Positions 24,873-34,272 are shown, numbered from the stretch's first letter. The stretch: 37,289 bases of DNA from an uncultured Clostridia bacterium (GCA_947600065.1 CANQFZ010000018.1:1-37289); one strand, 5' to 3'. Numbers and translations are program-made. Notes: a model not told the origin generated them from the letters alone.

Positions 24873-25376
24873 TCATTCAAAAAGCCCCGTCTTTTCCAAA
24901 AGCTTTCTCAGCTTTTTAAGGGCGGCGTATTGCAGAAAACGAACGTTCGCATAGCTTATTCCTACCTTTTCAGCAGTTTCTTTCGCGGAATATCCTCGGT
25001 AAAACCGAAAGACGATTATTTTACGCTCACGTTCGGGGAGCTGTTCGAGAGCGTCTGCAAGGGCTTCGAGCGTTTCCTCGGAAAGCGGTTTTTCCTCCGA
25101 CGAGGAAAACAACTCCCGAAGCTCATCGTCATCTGCCGAAATCGGCGTTTTTTCAAGGCTTCTGTAGTAGTCTATGACGGTGTTTCGCGTTATGGCGTAG
25201 AGCCAAGTGCTTACGGCGGCGCGTTCGGGGTCGTAGCTTTCCAAAGCGGATATGGCGTTTAAAAACACCTGCTGTACGATATCCGCGCGGTCGTGTTCGT
25301 TTCTGACATGAGAACATATGTAGCGCTCGACCTTTTCGCGGTAGGCATTGTAGAGTTCTTCGGGAGTTATCTTCAT
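24873..25376 (-). CDS. ECF-type RNA polymerase sigma factor
   Basis: 167 residues, the usual ECF size. Region 2 at about 5-75 includes HDRADIVQQVFLNAI and STWLYAITRNTVIDYYR; region 4 at about 105-160 includes LPERERKIIVFRFYRGYSAKETAEKVGIS and the helix VRFLQYAALKKLRKLL. An acidic linker joins them. The start overlaps the small upstream gene by four bases (ATGA). It probably directs transcription of its own operon, including the acyltransferase-like gene; no ECF promoter could be assigned with confidence. Confidence 0.9.
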   Translation of the reverse strand: MKITPEELYNAYREKVERYICSHVRNEHDRADIVQQVFLNAISALESYDPERAAVSTWLYAITRNTVIDYYRSLEKTPISADDDELRELFSSSEEKPLSEETLEALADALEQLPERERKIIVFRFYRGYSAKETAEKVGISYANVRFLQYAALKKLRKLLEKTGLFE

Positions 25377-25558
25377 TTTTTCGGATCGCTCCCCGACTTT
25401 CTAATGTCCGTTTCACCCGCGGCGTTTATATCAAGCTCGCTGTCCTCAAGCAGAACGCCGTCGTCTTCGCAGTCGGCTATTATTTTATCGAGGCGCTTGT
25501 TTGAGGCGAAACGCTGAAAGTCAAACAGCCTGCGAATTGTATCTTCAATCTTTTCCAT
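25373..25558 (-). CDS. Small companion protein of the sigma factor (possible anti-sigma)
   Basis: 61 residues from ATG 25558, preceded by TTGGAG; a longer frame to 25594 has no ribosome site. N-terminal helix MEKIEDTIRRLFDFQRF, then an acidic segment (CEDDGVLLEDSELDINAAG). No membrane segment. The ATGA overlap with the sigma gene and the order suggest it controls the sigma factor, but that is inference from position only. Confidence 0.6.
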   Translation of the reverse strand: MEKIEDTIRRLFDFQRFASNKRLDKIIADCEDDGVLLEDSELDINAAGETDIRKSGSDPKK

Positions 25559-25656
25559 ATTTACTCCAAACGGCAGATCCTGTTTTAAAGGCAACTGTTC
25601 TTTATCTTGCGTTTCACTTATTTATACGGAGAAAATTCTTTTTTGTTAGAGGTTAT

Positions 25657-25760
25657 AAAAAATTTTCAGCTTATGTAAAACAAGGTCGTGTTTCAGACTG
25701 TAGAGAAAGTCCCAGACGCTGACAACGCAGATGGGGCTTTATCTACAGTCTGAATTTTTT
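25657..25760. repeat. MITE-like palindromic repeat, copy 3 (lacks inner hairpin)
   Basis: Outer arms AGACTGTAGAGAAAGTCCCA and TGGGGCTTTATCTACAGTCT as in copy 2, but the 40-bp inner hairpin is reduced to about 18 bases (GACGCTGACAACGCAGA). The right end runs into the stop codon of the ABC gene at 25760, so it probably forms that transcript's 3' end. Confidence 0.75.
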
Positions 25761-27973
25761 TAGAAGGCGGTCGTCTGTCCCACATATTCCGTATCGTCGA
25801 GCCGCTGGCGCGCGACAAGCTCCGCGAACTTGCCGTTCTTTTCAATCAATTCATTATAAGAACCGTCCTCGACAATTTTCCCTTTTTCAAGGTATATTAT
25901 CCTGTCGCACTGTTTAATGGTCGAGAGCCTGTGCGCTATGACAATTCTCGTGCATTTAAGCCTGTCGAGCGACTGTGAAACGGTTTTCTGGGTGATGTTG
26001 TCGAGTGCGCTTGTCGCTTCGTCAAACATAAGTATCTTCGGCTTCGGCGCAATAGCTCTCGCTATCATAAGGCGCTGGCGCTGACCGCCCGAAACTCCGC
26101 CGCTTCCCTCGGAAATGAGGGTGTTCATGCCCATAGGCATACGGCGTATGTCCTCGGCTATGCCCGAAAGCTCCGCCGCCTCCCATGCGTCATCTAGAGT
26201 GAGCCACGGCGCGGAGATGGTTATGTTTGAAAAGATGTCGCCCTGAAAGAGCTTTCCGTTCTGCATGACTGTTCCTATTCTGCGCCTGAGCGATTTTAGG
26301 TCAATGCCCGCTATGTCCTTTCCGTCGTAATAAATTGCGCCCTTCTGCGGCGTTTCAAATCCGAGCATAAGCCGCATGAGCGTGGATTTTCCGCAGCCTG
26401 TCGAGCCGACAATAGCCACATACTGCCCCGGGCGTATCTTCAGCGACAAGTCGTCCACAACATTCGGCATATTTTCGTTATAACGGAAAGAAACGTTGTT
26501 AAGCTCTATTCCGCCCGAAAGGCGCGTTATGACCTGCTTGCCCTCGGAAACTTCGGGAACGCTTTCGAGAATGGGCTTTGAGAGATCGAGAACGGGCTTT
26601 ATGTTCGCGGCGGTAAGAGCAATGTCCGCGAGCGCGACAAACGCCCCCGAAACAAGACCGTATGCGGTGTTGAAGGCATAATAATCCGCGACCGAAACGC
26701 CGCTCGAAACAGCCAGATAGTACATAGCAAACGTTCCCGCAAGGGTTATAAAGGTAGTTATGACCTTGTTGTATTTGATTATTGCGGGAGGGTTATAGGT
26801 GACTTTCGACTGTTCGGCATAGAGCTTTCCCCACCTCGCAAAAGCGCGTTTTTCCGCGCCCGAAAGCTTTATCTTCTGAACGCCCGTAATCAGCGAATAG
26901 CTCATACCGCTTTCCTTTGCGCATAGTTCAAGTCTTTTCTTTGATACCTTCATCTGCGCCAATGCCGTAATAAATGAAACAACGACCGTTATCGCCACAA
27001 CAACAAGCGCGGGAACGACCAGCGCGGGCGCAAAGTCGAATATCTGCGTTATGTAAATAAGCGAGAACACCGAAGTAAGTCCCGTGGATAAGACCGTGTC
27101 AACTATCATCGTGCAGAGCATATTTATATACTGCGTTCTTGTATAAAGGTCGCCCGAGCTGTAGTCTTTAAAAAACGCCGCAGGGAGCGAGAGAACTCTT
27201 GCCATTGCCGCCGCCTGAACTGTAACGTCCATTTTCGTCCTTATCCTCGAGATTATGAGGTTCTTTACCGCGCCGAAAAGCGCAGTCGATACTGTTAAGC
27301 AAAGCAAGAACACCGCTATCGAACCGAGCAGCGTCATATCTCCGCTTTCTACTACCGTTCCGAATAAAAGCTGATTTAATTTCGGAGCGAACATTCCGAT
27401 AAGCGTTACAATAAGCGTAGCGATTGCCGCAAGCGCATAATCCGCGGGAGAAAGTATCTCGGCGATATATCTCATAAGCGAACCTATCGTCATCTTTTTC
27501 AGCGGGAACGGCTTATAAAAAGCGACGGCTTCTCTTTCAAAAAGATCCTCGTTCTTTTTGGAAACTCTAACGCTCTTTCCCGTTTCAATATCAAGAAACG
27601 AATATCCCGAAAAACCCTTAGGAACCAGCGCAACTACCGTTCCGTCCGATTTTCTCACACCGAGCATTGCGCCCATTGCGTCCTTATACCAGCCCTTTTC
27701 AAGCTCTACGGTTCTTCTCATTATGCCGTGGGGGCGCATAAGAAATTCGAGCCGCTCGTTCATGTCCTTTATTTCGTCAGGAACGTCGCGCGTTTTAACA
27801 TGATAAAACCTTAATATCTCGTCTATGGCGTCCTTTGCGCGGCTCTGCTCGTCGCCGAGCGCGGCGGAAACGCGCGCGCCAGTAACTGCGTCGGAGATAC
27901 CTAAAAACGCTTCTTCAAAGATGTTTTGGTCGTGCTCGTTGCGCTGTTTTATCTGTTCGTCAAACCAACCCAT
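25760..27973 (-). CDS. NHLM-type peptide export ABC transporter without peptidase (ABC2)
   Basis: 737 residues. The N-terminal 160 residues have no C39 peptidase motif, as in the second ABC protein of NHLM bacteriocin systems. Six membrane segments at about 170-450; ATPase with Walker A GSTGCGKST, signature VSGGQRQR and Walker B ILMFDEATSALD. AAGGAG before the ATG; 18 bp after the peptidase ABC gene, so co-transcribed. It likely forms the export complex with its neighbours, possibly as a heterodimer with ABC1. Confidence 0.9.
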   Translation of the reverse strand: MGWFDEQIKQRNEHDQNIFEEAFLGISDAVTGARVSAALGDEQSRAKDAIDEILRFYHVKTRDVPDEIKDMNERLEFLMRPHGIMRRTVELEKGWYKDAMGAMLGVRKSDGTVVALVPKGFSGYSFLDIETGKSVRVSKKNEDLFEREAVAFYKPFPLKKMTIGSLMRYIAEILSPADYALAAIATLIVTLIGMFAPKLNQLLFGTVVESGDMTLLGSIAVFLLCLTVSTALFGAVKNLIISRIRTKMDVTVQAAAMARVLSLPAAFFKDYSSGDLYTRTQYINMLCTMIVDTVLSTGLTSVFSLIYITQIFDFAPALVVPALVVVAITVVVSFITALAQMKVSKKRLELCAKESGMSYSLITGVQKIKLSGAEKRAFARWGKLYAEQSKVTYNPPAIIKYNKVITTFITLAGTFAMYYLAVSSGVSVADYYAFNTAYGLVSGAFVALADIALTAANIKPVLDLSKPILESVPEVSEGKQVITRLSGGIELNNVSFRYNENMPNVVDDLSLKIRPGQYVAIVGSTGCGKSTLMRLMLGFETPQKGAIYYDGKDIAGIDLKSLRRRIGTVMQNGKLFQGDIFSNITISAPWLTLDDAWEAAELSGIAEDIRRMPMGMNTLISEGSGGVSGGQRQRLMIARAIAPKPKILMFDEATSALDNITQKTVSQSLDRLKCTRIVIAHRLSTIKQCDRIIYLEKGKIVEDGSYNELIEKNGKFAELVARQRLDDTEYVGQTTAF

Positions 27974-27991
27974 ATATACACGCTCCTTTCT

Positions 27992-30175
27992 TTATTCATT
28001 GGAAACGAGCTGCGTATAGTAGCCGTTCTTTGCATATAATTCCTCATGAGTTCCGCGCTCAACGACCTTTCCGTGATCCATAACTATAATTTCGTCGCAG
28101 TCGCGTATGGTGGATAATCTGTGCGCAACGACAATGCAGGTTATACCTCTGTCCTTTATCGAGCGCACAACGTCGTATTCCGTCTTTGCGTCAAGCGCGC
28201 TCGTCGCTTCGTCAAGTATGATTATTGTAGGGTCCTGCGCCAATACTCTGGCTATTTCAATGCGCTGGCGCTGACCGCCCGAAAAATCTTTTCCGCCCTC
28301 GGTTATCATATAGCTATAGCCGCCGTCGCGCTTCATAATGTCCTCGTGGAGCTGTGCGTCCTTTGCGGCAAGTATCATCTCGAAATCTTCTATGGAAGAA
28401 TCCCACATCTTTATGTTGTTGCGGACAGTGTCCTCAAACAGAATTATGTCCTGGTCGACTACCGCAAGAGAGCCCGTAAAGACGCTTCTGTCAATGTCCT
28501 TCATCGGCTTTCCGTCAAAGAGTATCTCCCCGCTCCAGGGCTGATAAAGTCCAGAAATGAGCTTTGAGAGCGTGGATTTTCCGCAGCCCGAGCCGCCCAC
28601 AAATGCAACTCTGCTCCCGGGTTTCAGCGAAAGGCTGAAGTTTTCAATAAGCGGTTCGCCGAGACGCGAATATCCGAAAGTAACGTTTTTCATTTCTAGC
28701 GCGCCCGAAAGCTTGTCATATTCCGCGTCTTCTTTAATGCCGCTCTCGTTTTCATAGTTCACGTCCGTAGGATATTCCATAACGTCCTCAATGCGCTCCA
28801 TTTGCGTGCGCATTTCCTGGATAGTTTCGCCCGCGGTTATAAGCGTCATTGCGGGCTGTGTAAACGCCGTCAGGAATCCCTGAAACGCCATGACCATACC
28901 GACGGTAAACTGTCCGTTTATCGTAAAGAAAACGCCGAGAATAAGAACTATGGTGTTTGTAAGCTGAGTTACAAGGCTCGGTATCATTCCGAGATATTCA
29001 TTCAGCTTTGCAAATTTTATCTGCTGGGTATTTACGCTCGCCTGATATCCCGACCATTTTTCATAATATCCGTTTTCCGCGCCGCTCGACTTTATTGTTT
29101 CTATCATTTCAATTCCCGCGACGGTAGAGCCCGCGAGCTTCGCCTCGTCGCGCATCTGAACACGTGTTATGTTCACGCGCTTTTTGGAGATAACGTGTGA
29201 AAGAATTAAATTGAGTATTATAGAAGCCACGCCTATAAGCGTTAAAAACCAGCTGTACTGTATCATTACCACAAGATAGAAAATGAGCATAGCCGCGTTT
29301 AATACCAGCGGAGCGAATGTGTTTACAAAATTTTTCGCTATCTCGGAGTTTGCCCCTTGGCGCTGTTGGATATCGCCCGCCATGCGCTGGGAGAAAAACT
29401 CCATGGGCATTCTCAGTATCTTCCAGATAAAATTAGTGTCGCCGACTACGGCGAGCTTTCCTTCTATCTTAAACTTCGTTCTTGCCTCGACAAACGCTGT
29501 GATTATCTGTACTAACGAAACCGCCGCTAAAATTCCCAGAAAAGGATAGAACCATTCGGGGTCTTCTTTTGTCAGAAGCCTGTCGAGGAATATCCTCGAA
29601 AACGCGGGCTGGATAATTCCTATAAGAGATGTTATAACAGTCGTAAGTACAACAAACGCCACCGCCGAGCCTGCTCCCACGAGGCGCTTTGCGGCAAACG
29701 ACAAAACGCTCTTCGGTTTTCCTCCCGTTTCGAAGCTTTCTGTCGGCTCAAACATAAGGCAGATGCCCGTAAAGCTCTTGTCGAAAGTGTCCATTGAAAC
29801 GGTATAATTTCCGTTTGCGGGGTCGTTTAATACCGCCTTGTTGCCTTTAAATCCGCAGAGAACGACAAAGTGATTGAAATTCCAGTGAATGATACATGGG
29901 AACTTTCCCTTTTCTTTAAGCTGCTCGGGCTCATAGCGATAGCCCTTTGCGGTCATTCCATAGCTTCTCGCGGCTTTCAGAACGTTCTTTGCGCTCGAGC
30001 CGTCGCGCGAAACGCCGCAGTCCGCGCGCACCTGTTCAAGCGGTATCCACTTTCCGTAATACGCGAGTATCATCGTAAGCGAAGCCGCTCCGCATTCGAG
30101 CGCTTCCATTTGCATAACCACAGGCACCTTAGCCACGCCGTTTGTCACAGGCTGTTTTATTTTCTTAGCGGACAT
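27992..30175 (-). CDS. NHLM-type C39 peptidase / ABC exporter (ABC1)
   Basis: 727 residues. The N-terminal C39 protease cleaves leaders after double glycine: Q22 and C28 in MQMEALECGAAS, H102 in HWNFNHFVV, D118 in LNDPANG. Six membrane segments follow (about 165-430), then an ATPase with Walker A GGSGCGKST, signature FSGGQRQR and Walker B IIILDEATSALD. Start chosen at ATG 30175, five bases after GGAGGTG; the in-frame TTG at 30199 lacks a site. All catalytic residues are present, so it should trim and export the GG-leader peptides at 21262-23210, 5 kb downstream on the same strand. Confidence 0.94.
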   Translation of the reverse strand: MSAKKIKQPVTNGVAKVPVVMQMEALECGAASLTMILAYYGKWIPLEQVRADCGVSRDGSSAKNVLKAARSYGMTAKGYRYEPEQLKEKGKFPCIIHWNFNHFVVLCGFKGNKAVLNDPANGNYTVSMDTFDKSFTGICLMFEPTESFETGGKPKSVLSFAAKRLVGAGSAVAFVVLTTVITSLIGIIQPAFSRIFLDRLLTKEDPEWFYPFLGILAAVSLVQIITAFVEARTKFKIEGKLAVVGDTNFIWKILRMPMEFFSQRMAGDIQQRQGANSEIAKNFVNTFAPLVLNAAMLIFYLVVMIQYSWFLTLIGVASIILNLILSHVISKKRVNITRVQMRDEAKLAGSTVAGIEMIETIKSSGAENGYYEKWSGYQASVNTQQIKFAKLNEYLGMIPSLVTQLTNTIVLILGVFFTINGQFTVGMVMAFQGFLTAFTQPAMTLITAGETIQEMRTQMERIEDVMEYPTDVNYENESGIKEDAEYDKLSGALEMKNVTFGYSRLGEPLIENFSLSLKPGSRVAFVGGSGCGKSTLSKLISGLYQPWSGEILFDGKPMKDIDRSVFTGSLAVVDQDIILFEDTVRNNIKMWDSSIEDFEMILAAKDAQLHEDIMKRDGGYSYMITEGGKDFSGGQRQRIEIARVLAQDPTIIILDEATSALDAKTEYDVVRSIKDRGITCIVVAHRLSTIRDCDEIIVMDHGKVVERGTHEELYAKNGYYTQLVSNE

Positions 30176-30191
30176 AGCACACCTCCGCACC

Positions 30192-30662
30192 TCATTCAAA
30201 CAAAAAGGAAATAGGAGAAACGCTGTCGGTTATTACCGAAGCCTCGTAAACGCCGTTTTGGAGCGCAGTATTAAGCTCTACTGCGTATACCCATTCTCCC
30301 GCGGTAAACTGTCCGATATGCATTGCATATTCCGAAAAGCTCCCGTCCGCCGAAACGGGCTCGGAGGGAACTGCTTTTACGGCATATTCTTTTTCGCCTA
30401 TGCGGACTGTATCACCCGCTTCGATTTTCGAAATGTCCGCTTCTTTTACATAGCAGACGGTCTTTTCCGTATCGGAAACAACGACGGTATTCACCTTTGT
30501 TTCGAGCTTTCCGACGATCCCCCAGACAATAAAGCCTGCGAGCAGGACAATGATCGCCGCGAGAGTAAGCCAGATACCGGGATTTGTGACCTTTATGTAA
30601 TCATTGAGCTGTTCGGGAGACGATACCCTCTCCATGCTTTTTTCTCTGAAAATAGAAGCCAT
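30192..30662 (-). CDS. Short HlyD-like export accessory protein
   Basis: 156 residues, far shorter than the ~400 of typical NHLM HlyD proteins. N-terminal cytoplasmic stretch (SPEQLNDYIKV), one membrane segment at about 31-50 (IWLTLAAIIVLLAGFIVWG), then a beta-rich barrel-like domain (about 60-155) with VCYVKEADISKIEAGDTVRI. The long coiled hairpin of classic adaptors is missing, which fits a cell with no outer membrane. AGGAGG before the ATG; the gene lies 16 bp upstream of ABC1. Confidence 0.82.
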   Translation of the reverse strand: MASIFREKSMERVSSPEQLNDYIKVTNPGIWLTLAAIIVLLAGFIVWGIVGKLETKVNTVVVSDTEKTVCYVKEADISKIEAGDTVRIGEKEYAVKAVPSEPVSADGSFSEYAMHIGQFTAGEWVYAVELNTALQNGVYEASVITDSVSPISFLFE

Positions 30663-30708
30663 ATCATTTCCTCCTGTGTTCAGTCCGATTTTTTGGCGGT
30701 TCCGCGCT

Positions 30709-32154
30709 TTAATTTATTTTGGGCTTAACACTTTTCATTCCGCATATTACAAGCGCCGCGCCGTATGCCGCCGTAAGCGCTCCCGCAACGGAGTAGCTTA
30801 TTACCCACGGGAGATTGAAGCCTATCTGCGCGTTTAATATAAAGCTGGATATAATGAACATATAAAACATTCCCGGGATAAGCGCCATTATAAACGGCTT
30901 TTTGTTCTTTATCATGTACATGGTTATCATGCCGAAAGCAAAAACCGCAATGGTCTGGTTTGCCCACGCGAAATAACGCCAAAGCACCTGGAAGCCGTCA
31001 TTGTTTATCTTTGAGAAAATAAGCAGCCCCGCGACTACCGCAAATATAACCAGAGATACCGCAAGCCTTTTGGACTTTTTCGTCTGGTCTATCTTCAGCG
31101 CGTCGGAAACTATAAGCCTAAGCGAGCGAAGCGCCGTATCGCCCGAAGTTATGGGAAGAACGATTATGCCTATAATTGCGATTATACCGCCTATATCTCC
31201 GAGAAGGTTGTTTGCTATGATACCTACAACGGCTGTAGTGCTTGTGTCGGCATTTGCAAGACCGAGGTTTATAACGCCCATTGTCGCTGCCGCCCAGATC
31301 ATTGCTATAAAGCCCTCTGCCAGCATCATATTATAGAAGGTCATTCTGCCCTCTTTTTCGCTTTTCATTGTACGAGAAACGAGGGTAGCCTGCGTAGAAT
31401 GAAATCCCGAAACAATGCCGCAGGCGACTGTTACGAAGAATATCGGGATAAAATTATCTCCCTTCGGGTGTACGCCGACAAATCCCGTCGTCCATATCTC
31501 ATCGAGAGGATAGCCTTTTATCAGAAGTCCCGCAAAAACGCCGACCGCCGACAAAATAAGAAGCGCGCCGAAAATCGGGTAGACCTTTCCTATTATCTTG
31601 TCTATCGGGAAAAGCGTCGCCACGATGTAATAAACAAAAATCACTCCGTATACTATCCACAAAACGGGGTTTGTAACATCGCTTTTGTCACCAAGTATCT
31701 GCGTTACAAACAGATCGCCCGGCGTATAAATAAACACCGCACCGACAAGAAGCATAAGAAGACATACAAAGATATTGTAAATAGGATACGTATATTTCCC
31801 GAGGTATTTCTTTATCAGCACGGGCATTTGCGCGCCGTCCTCGCGGACGGAGATCATTCCGCACATATAGTCGTGGAATGCTCCGCCGATTATACAGCCT
31901 ATGGGAATTGTAATAAACGCAATAGGCCCGAAAAGTATGCCCTGGATAGGACCAAAGATAGGACCTGTTCCCGCTATGTTCAAAAGCTGAATAAGCGAGT
32001 TTTTCCACTTCTTCATCGGCACATAGTCCACTCCGTCATTCATACGTACGGCGGGCGTTTCGCGGTCGTCGGGTCTGAAAACCTTTTCGCAGACCTTTCC
32101 GTAAATCGCGCCTCCCACCAGAAGAACAACAAGACCTACAATAAAAGTAACCAT
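30709..32154 (-). CDS. CstA-family carbon-starvation transporter
   Basis: 481 residues with about 12-13 membrane segments and CstA landmarks NIAGTGPIFGPIQGILFGP and GGAFHDYMCGMISVREDG. Family members import peptides or pyruvate. Start: the frame opens at a TTG at 32181, but AGGAGG lies inside that extension, so ATG 32154 (MVTFIVGLVVLL) is more likely although the 14-base spacing is long. It sits 46 bp before the export genes in the same direction. Short, Firmicutes-type version, lacking the C-terminal part of E. coli CstA. Confidence 0.88.
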   Translation of the reverse strand: MVTFIVGLVVLLVGGAIYGKVCEKVFRPDDRETPAVRMNDGVDYVPMKKWKNSLIQLLNIAGTGPIFGPIQGILFGPIAFITIPIGCIIGGAFHDYMCGMISVREDGAQMPVLIKKYLGKYTYPIYNIFVCLLMLLVGAVFIYTPGDLFVTQILGDKSDVTNPVLWIVYGVIFVYYIVATLFPIDKIIGKVYPIFGALLILSAVGVFAGLLIKGYPLDEIWTTGFVGVHPKGDNFIPIFFVTVACGIVSGFHSTQATLVSRTMKSEKEGRMTFYNMMLAEGFIAMIWAAATMGVINLGLANADTSTTAVVGIIANNLLGDIGGIIAIIGIIVLPITSGDTALRSLRLIVSDALKIDQTKKSKRLAVSLVIFAVVAGLLIFSKINNDGFQVLWRYFAWANQTIAVFAFGMITMYMIKNKKPFIMALIPGMFYMFIISSFILNAQIGFNLPWVISYSVAGALTAAYGAALVICGMKSVKPKIN

Positions 32155-32213
32155 AATATAAAACTGCACCTCCTGCGGCAATTTTACTGCCGCAAATTAA
32201 AAAATTTATCTTA

Positions 32214-32265
32214 TAGATTTCAGTTTGTACAAAAACTCCTGTTTCAGACTGTATATTATAGATTT
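32214..32265. repeat. MITE-like repeat, copy 4 (left-end fragment)
   Basis: TTTCAGTTTGTACAAAAAC and CCTGTTTCAGACTGTA match the left end of copies 2 and 3, but the right half is absent. It overlaps the last codons of the anti-sigma kinase gene (stop at 32256-32258), so the repeat may have supplied the gene's end. Confidence 0.55.
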
Positions 32266-32663
32266 TTTGTTATTTTAAGAATATTCTGCCCGTCTTTGTA
32301 TTCATATTCAACGCCGTCCATGCTCTTTTTTACCATATATATCCCTAAGCCCCCTATTTCCCTTTCCTCTGCGGAAAGAGCGGTGTCGGGGTCGGCTTTT
32401 TTAAGAGGGTCATAAGGAACGCCGTTGTCTATAAATGTGATAACTACCGAGAGCGGTTCTTCCGAAAGCTCCACTCTGACCGTCGCCGAACCGACATTTT
32501 TTTCATATGCATAGTGAGCGATATTCCCGAAAAGCTCGTCTATCGCAATATCTATCTGCATCTGCGACTTTATCGAACAGCCGTGTTCTTCGAGCTGTTC
32601 GTTTACGAAATCCGTAACAACGGGGATATTGTCAACTGTCGCGTCAATTGTCAGTTCCTTCAT
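32256..32663 (-). CDS. Anti-sigma-type serine kinase (RsbW/SpoIIAB-like)
   Basis: 135 residues with a GHKL ATPase fold: N-box IAIDELFGNIAHYAY near residue 40, G1 motif FIDNGVPYDP and G2 motif GGLGIYMVKKSMD. In partner switching such kinases phosphorylate a STAS antagonist and bind a sigma factor. It overlaps the phosphatase gene by 20 bp, with its GGAG site inside that gene. A STAS protein is encoded just upstream, but no cognate SigB/SigF-type sigma is seen in the window. Confidence 0.87.
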   Translation of the reverse strand: MKELTIDATVDNIPVVTDFVNEQLEEHGCSIKSQMQIDIAIDELFGNIAHYAYEKNVGSATVRVELSEEPLSVVITFIDNGVPYDPLKKADPDTALSAEEREIGGLGIYMVKKSMDGVEYEYKDGQNILKITKNL

Positions 32664-34272
32664 CTTTAAGCTCCATTCTGCTCTTGTATTCGAGGCACAA
32701 CATCGTTATGTCGTCAAACTGCGGCGCTTCTCCCACAAACAAGTCAATATCCTCTTTTACCTTCGGCAGAAGCTCTGCGGGAGAGCTGTCCTTGTTTTTA
32801 TTCAGCACTTCTCCGAGCCGCTCCATTCCGTATAATTTGTTTTGGGCATTTGTGGCTTCGGTCACTCCGTCGGTATACTGAAAGACTTTGTCGCCGACAG
32901 ACAACGTCATGCTCCCCGCGCGGTATTTCATGCCTTCCATTCCCGCGAGCACAAAGCCCGCTCTTATCTTCTGCGCTTCATAGCTTTCTCCCGCGCGGCA
33001 GATAAACGGCATTTCGTGTCCTGCGTTTACATAGTTAAATTCGCCCGTCACAAGGTCAAGAACTCCCTCAAACGCCGTTATAAACAAGCCCTCGCTGTTA
33101 GACTGACAAAGCAGGTCGTTTACTTCTGTAAACACCTCTCCGAGACTTCTTCCCGACCGGGTGTGGTCTTTTATCAGCGTTTTTCCTATCACCATAAACA
33201 GCGCCGCGGGAACGCCCTTTCCCGAAACGTCCGCCATAACTATTGCAAGGTGCCTTTCGTCCACCATAAAGAAATCGTAGAAATCGCCGCCGACTTCCTT
33301 TGCGGGGGTCATTGTCGCATAGATGTCAAATTCCTTTCGCTCGGGGAATGCGGGGAATATACACGGGAGCATTGATTTCTGGATATGCGTCGCAACGTCG
33401 AGCTCCGCGCCTATGCGCTCTCTTTCGGCGGTGACGCGGCTGAGGTTGTTTATATATTCGTTCAGTTCCTTTACCATCTGCCCGAAGCCGTCCGCAAGGT
33501 CGCCTACCTCGTCTTTTGTTTTAACGTCTACGGTAAATTCTTCGAGATCGTCCATATGCCCGCTTACAAGCCCCGTAACGGCATTGTGCAGAGTAAATAG
33601 CGGACGGACAAGTATCTTCTTGATATAGATATAGTAAATGAGCGAAGATATAATAAGTATAACGAGCGTAACTATAAGCGTAATTACCGATAAAACATCG
33701 CTGTTTTGGTTCATGCTTTCGGTGGACATACTTGCCGTGACATAAGCTGCGATGTTATTGTCGCTGTCATAAACGGGAACATATGCCTTGGTGAAGTTTT
33801 CCGTTATCAAAACGTTTTCGTCAATTGCCGCGCCTTTAACGTCCGCCGCCTTTTTCATAAACTCCATTTCGCCCTCGGACAGCTCGACTATATCGCCCGT
33901 CTTGTGGTTCTCCCCGTCAGCGTCGCCCGTATACCATATGTAAACGAGGTTATCGCCTTCGGGCTTTGCCACATACAGATATTTAAACCTCACTTCGTCT
34001 TTTACGGTCGTAAGATAATCGGCAATTTCGTTATAATAATCGTCCTTCTCGCCGACCTTTCCGTTGTCGTAATACTGCGCGACACGGTCGCCGTCAATGA
34101 CGTAAGAGGACATATAGGCGTTGTCGTAGGTTATCCACGAATAATACGTGTACATAAAGCCGCCGAAGATTATCATTATTACAGACAAAAGCGCAACTAC
34201 CAATACTACCGCCATAATAACCAGACCCAGCAGCAGCTTTGGCTGTAGACCAAATCTCCGTTTCTTTTTCAT
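32644..34272 (-). CDS. Membrane-bound SpoIIE/RsbU-type PP2C phosphatase
   Basis: 542 residues: membrane segment at about 14-40, an extracytoplasmic sensor domain (about 41-200), a second segment at about 203-225, a HAMP-like linker and coiled helix (EYINNLSRVTAERERI), and a C-terminal PP2C domain (about 315-530) with PAKEVGGDFYDFF, VMADVSGKGVPAALFM and the final QFDDITMLCLEY. It should dephosphorylate the STAS protein in response to an external cue. GGAGAG before the ATG. Confidence 0.9.
   Translation of the reverse strand: MKKKRRFGLQPKLLLGLVIMAVVLVVALLSVIMIIFGGFMYTYYSWITYDNAYMSSYVIDGDRVAQYYDNGKVGEKDDYYNEIADYLTTVKDEVRFKYLYVAKPEGDNLVYIWYTGDADGENHKTGDIVELSEGEMEFMKKAADVKGAAIDENVLITENFTKAYVPVYDSDNNIAAYVTASMSTESMNQNSDVLSVITLIVTLVILIISSLIYYIYIKKILVRPLFTLHNAVTGLVSGHMDDLEEFTVDVKTKDEVGDLADGFGQMVKELNEYINNLSRVTAERERIGAELDVATHIQKSMLPCIFPAFPERKEFDIYATMTPAKEVGGDFYDFFMVDERHLAIVMADVSGKGVPAALFMVIGKTLIKDHTRSGRSLGEVFTEVNDLLCQSNSEGLFITAFEGVLDLVTGEFNYVNAGHEMPFICRAGESYEAQKIRAGFVLAGMEGMKYRAGSMTLSVGDKVFQYTDGVTEATNAQNKLYGMERLGEVLNKNKDSSPAELLPKVKEDIDLFVGEAPQFDDITMLCLEYKSRMELKDEGTDN

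Noticed and set aside
25595-25656. ECF-type promoter for the sigma operon (TGAAAC near 25612)
   Set aside because: A -35-like TGAAAC is present on the minus strand but no matching -10 at 16-17 bp could be found.
30176-30199. TTG start extending the C39 transporter by eight residues
   Set aside because: GGAGGTG lies inside the extension and points to ATG 30175.
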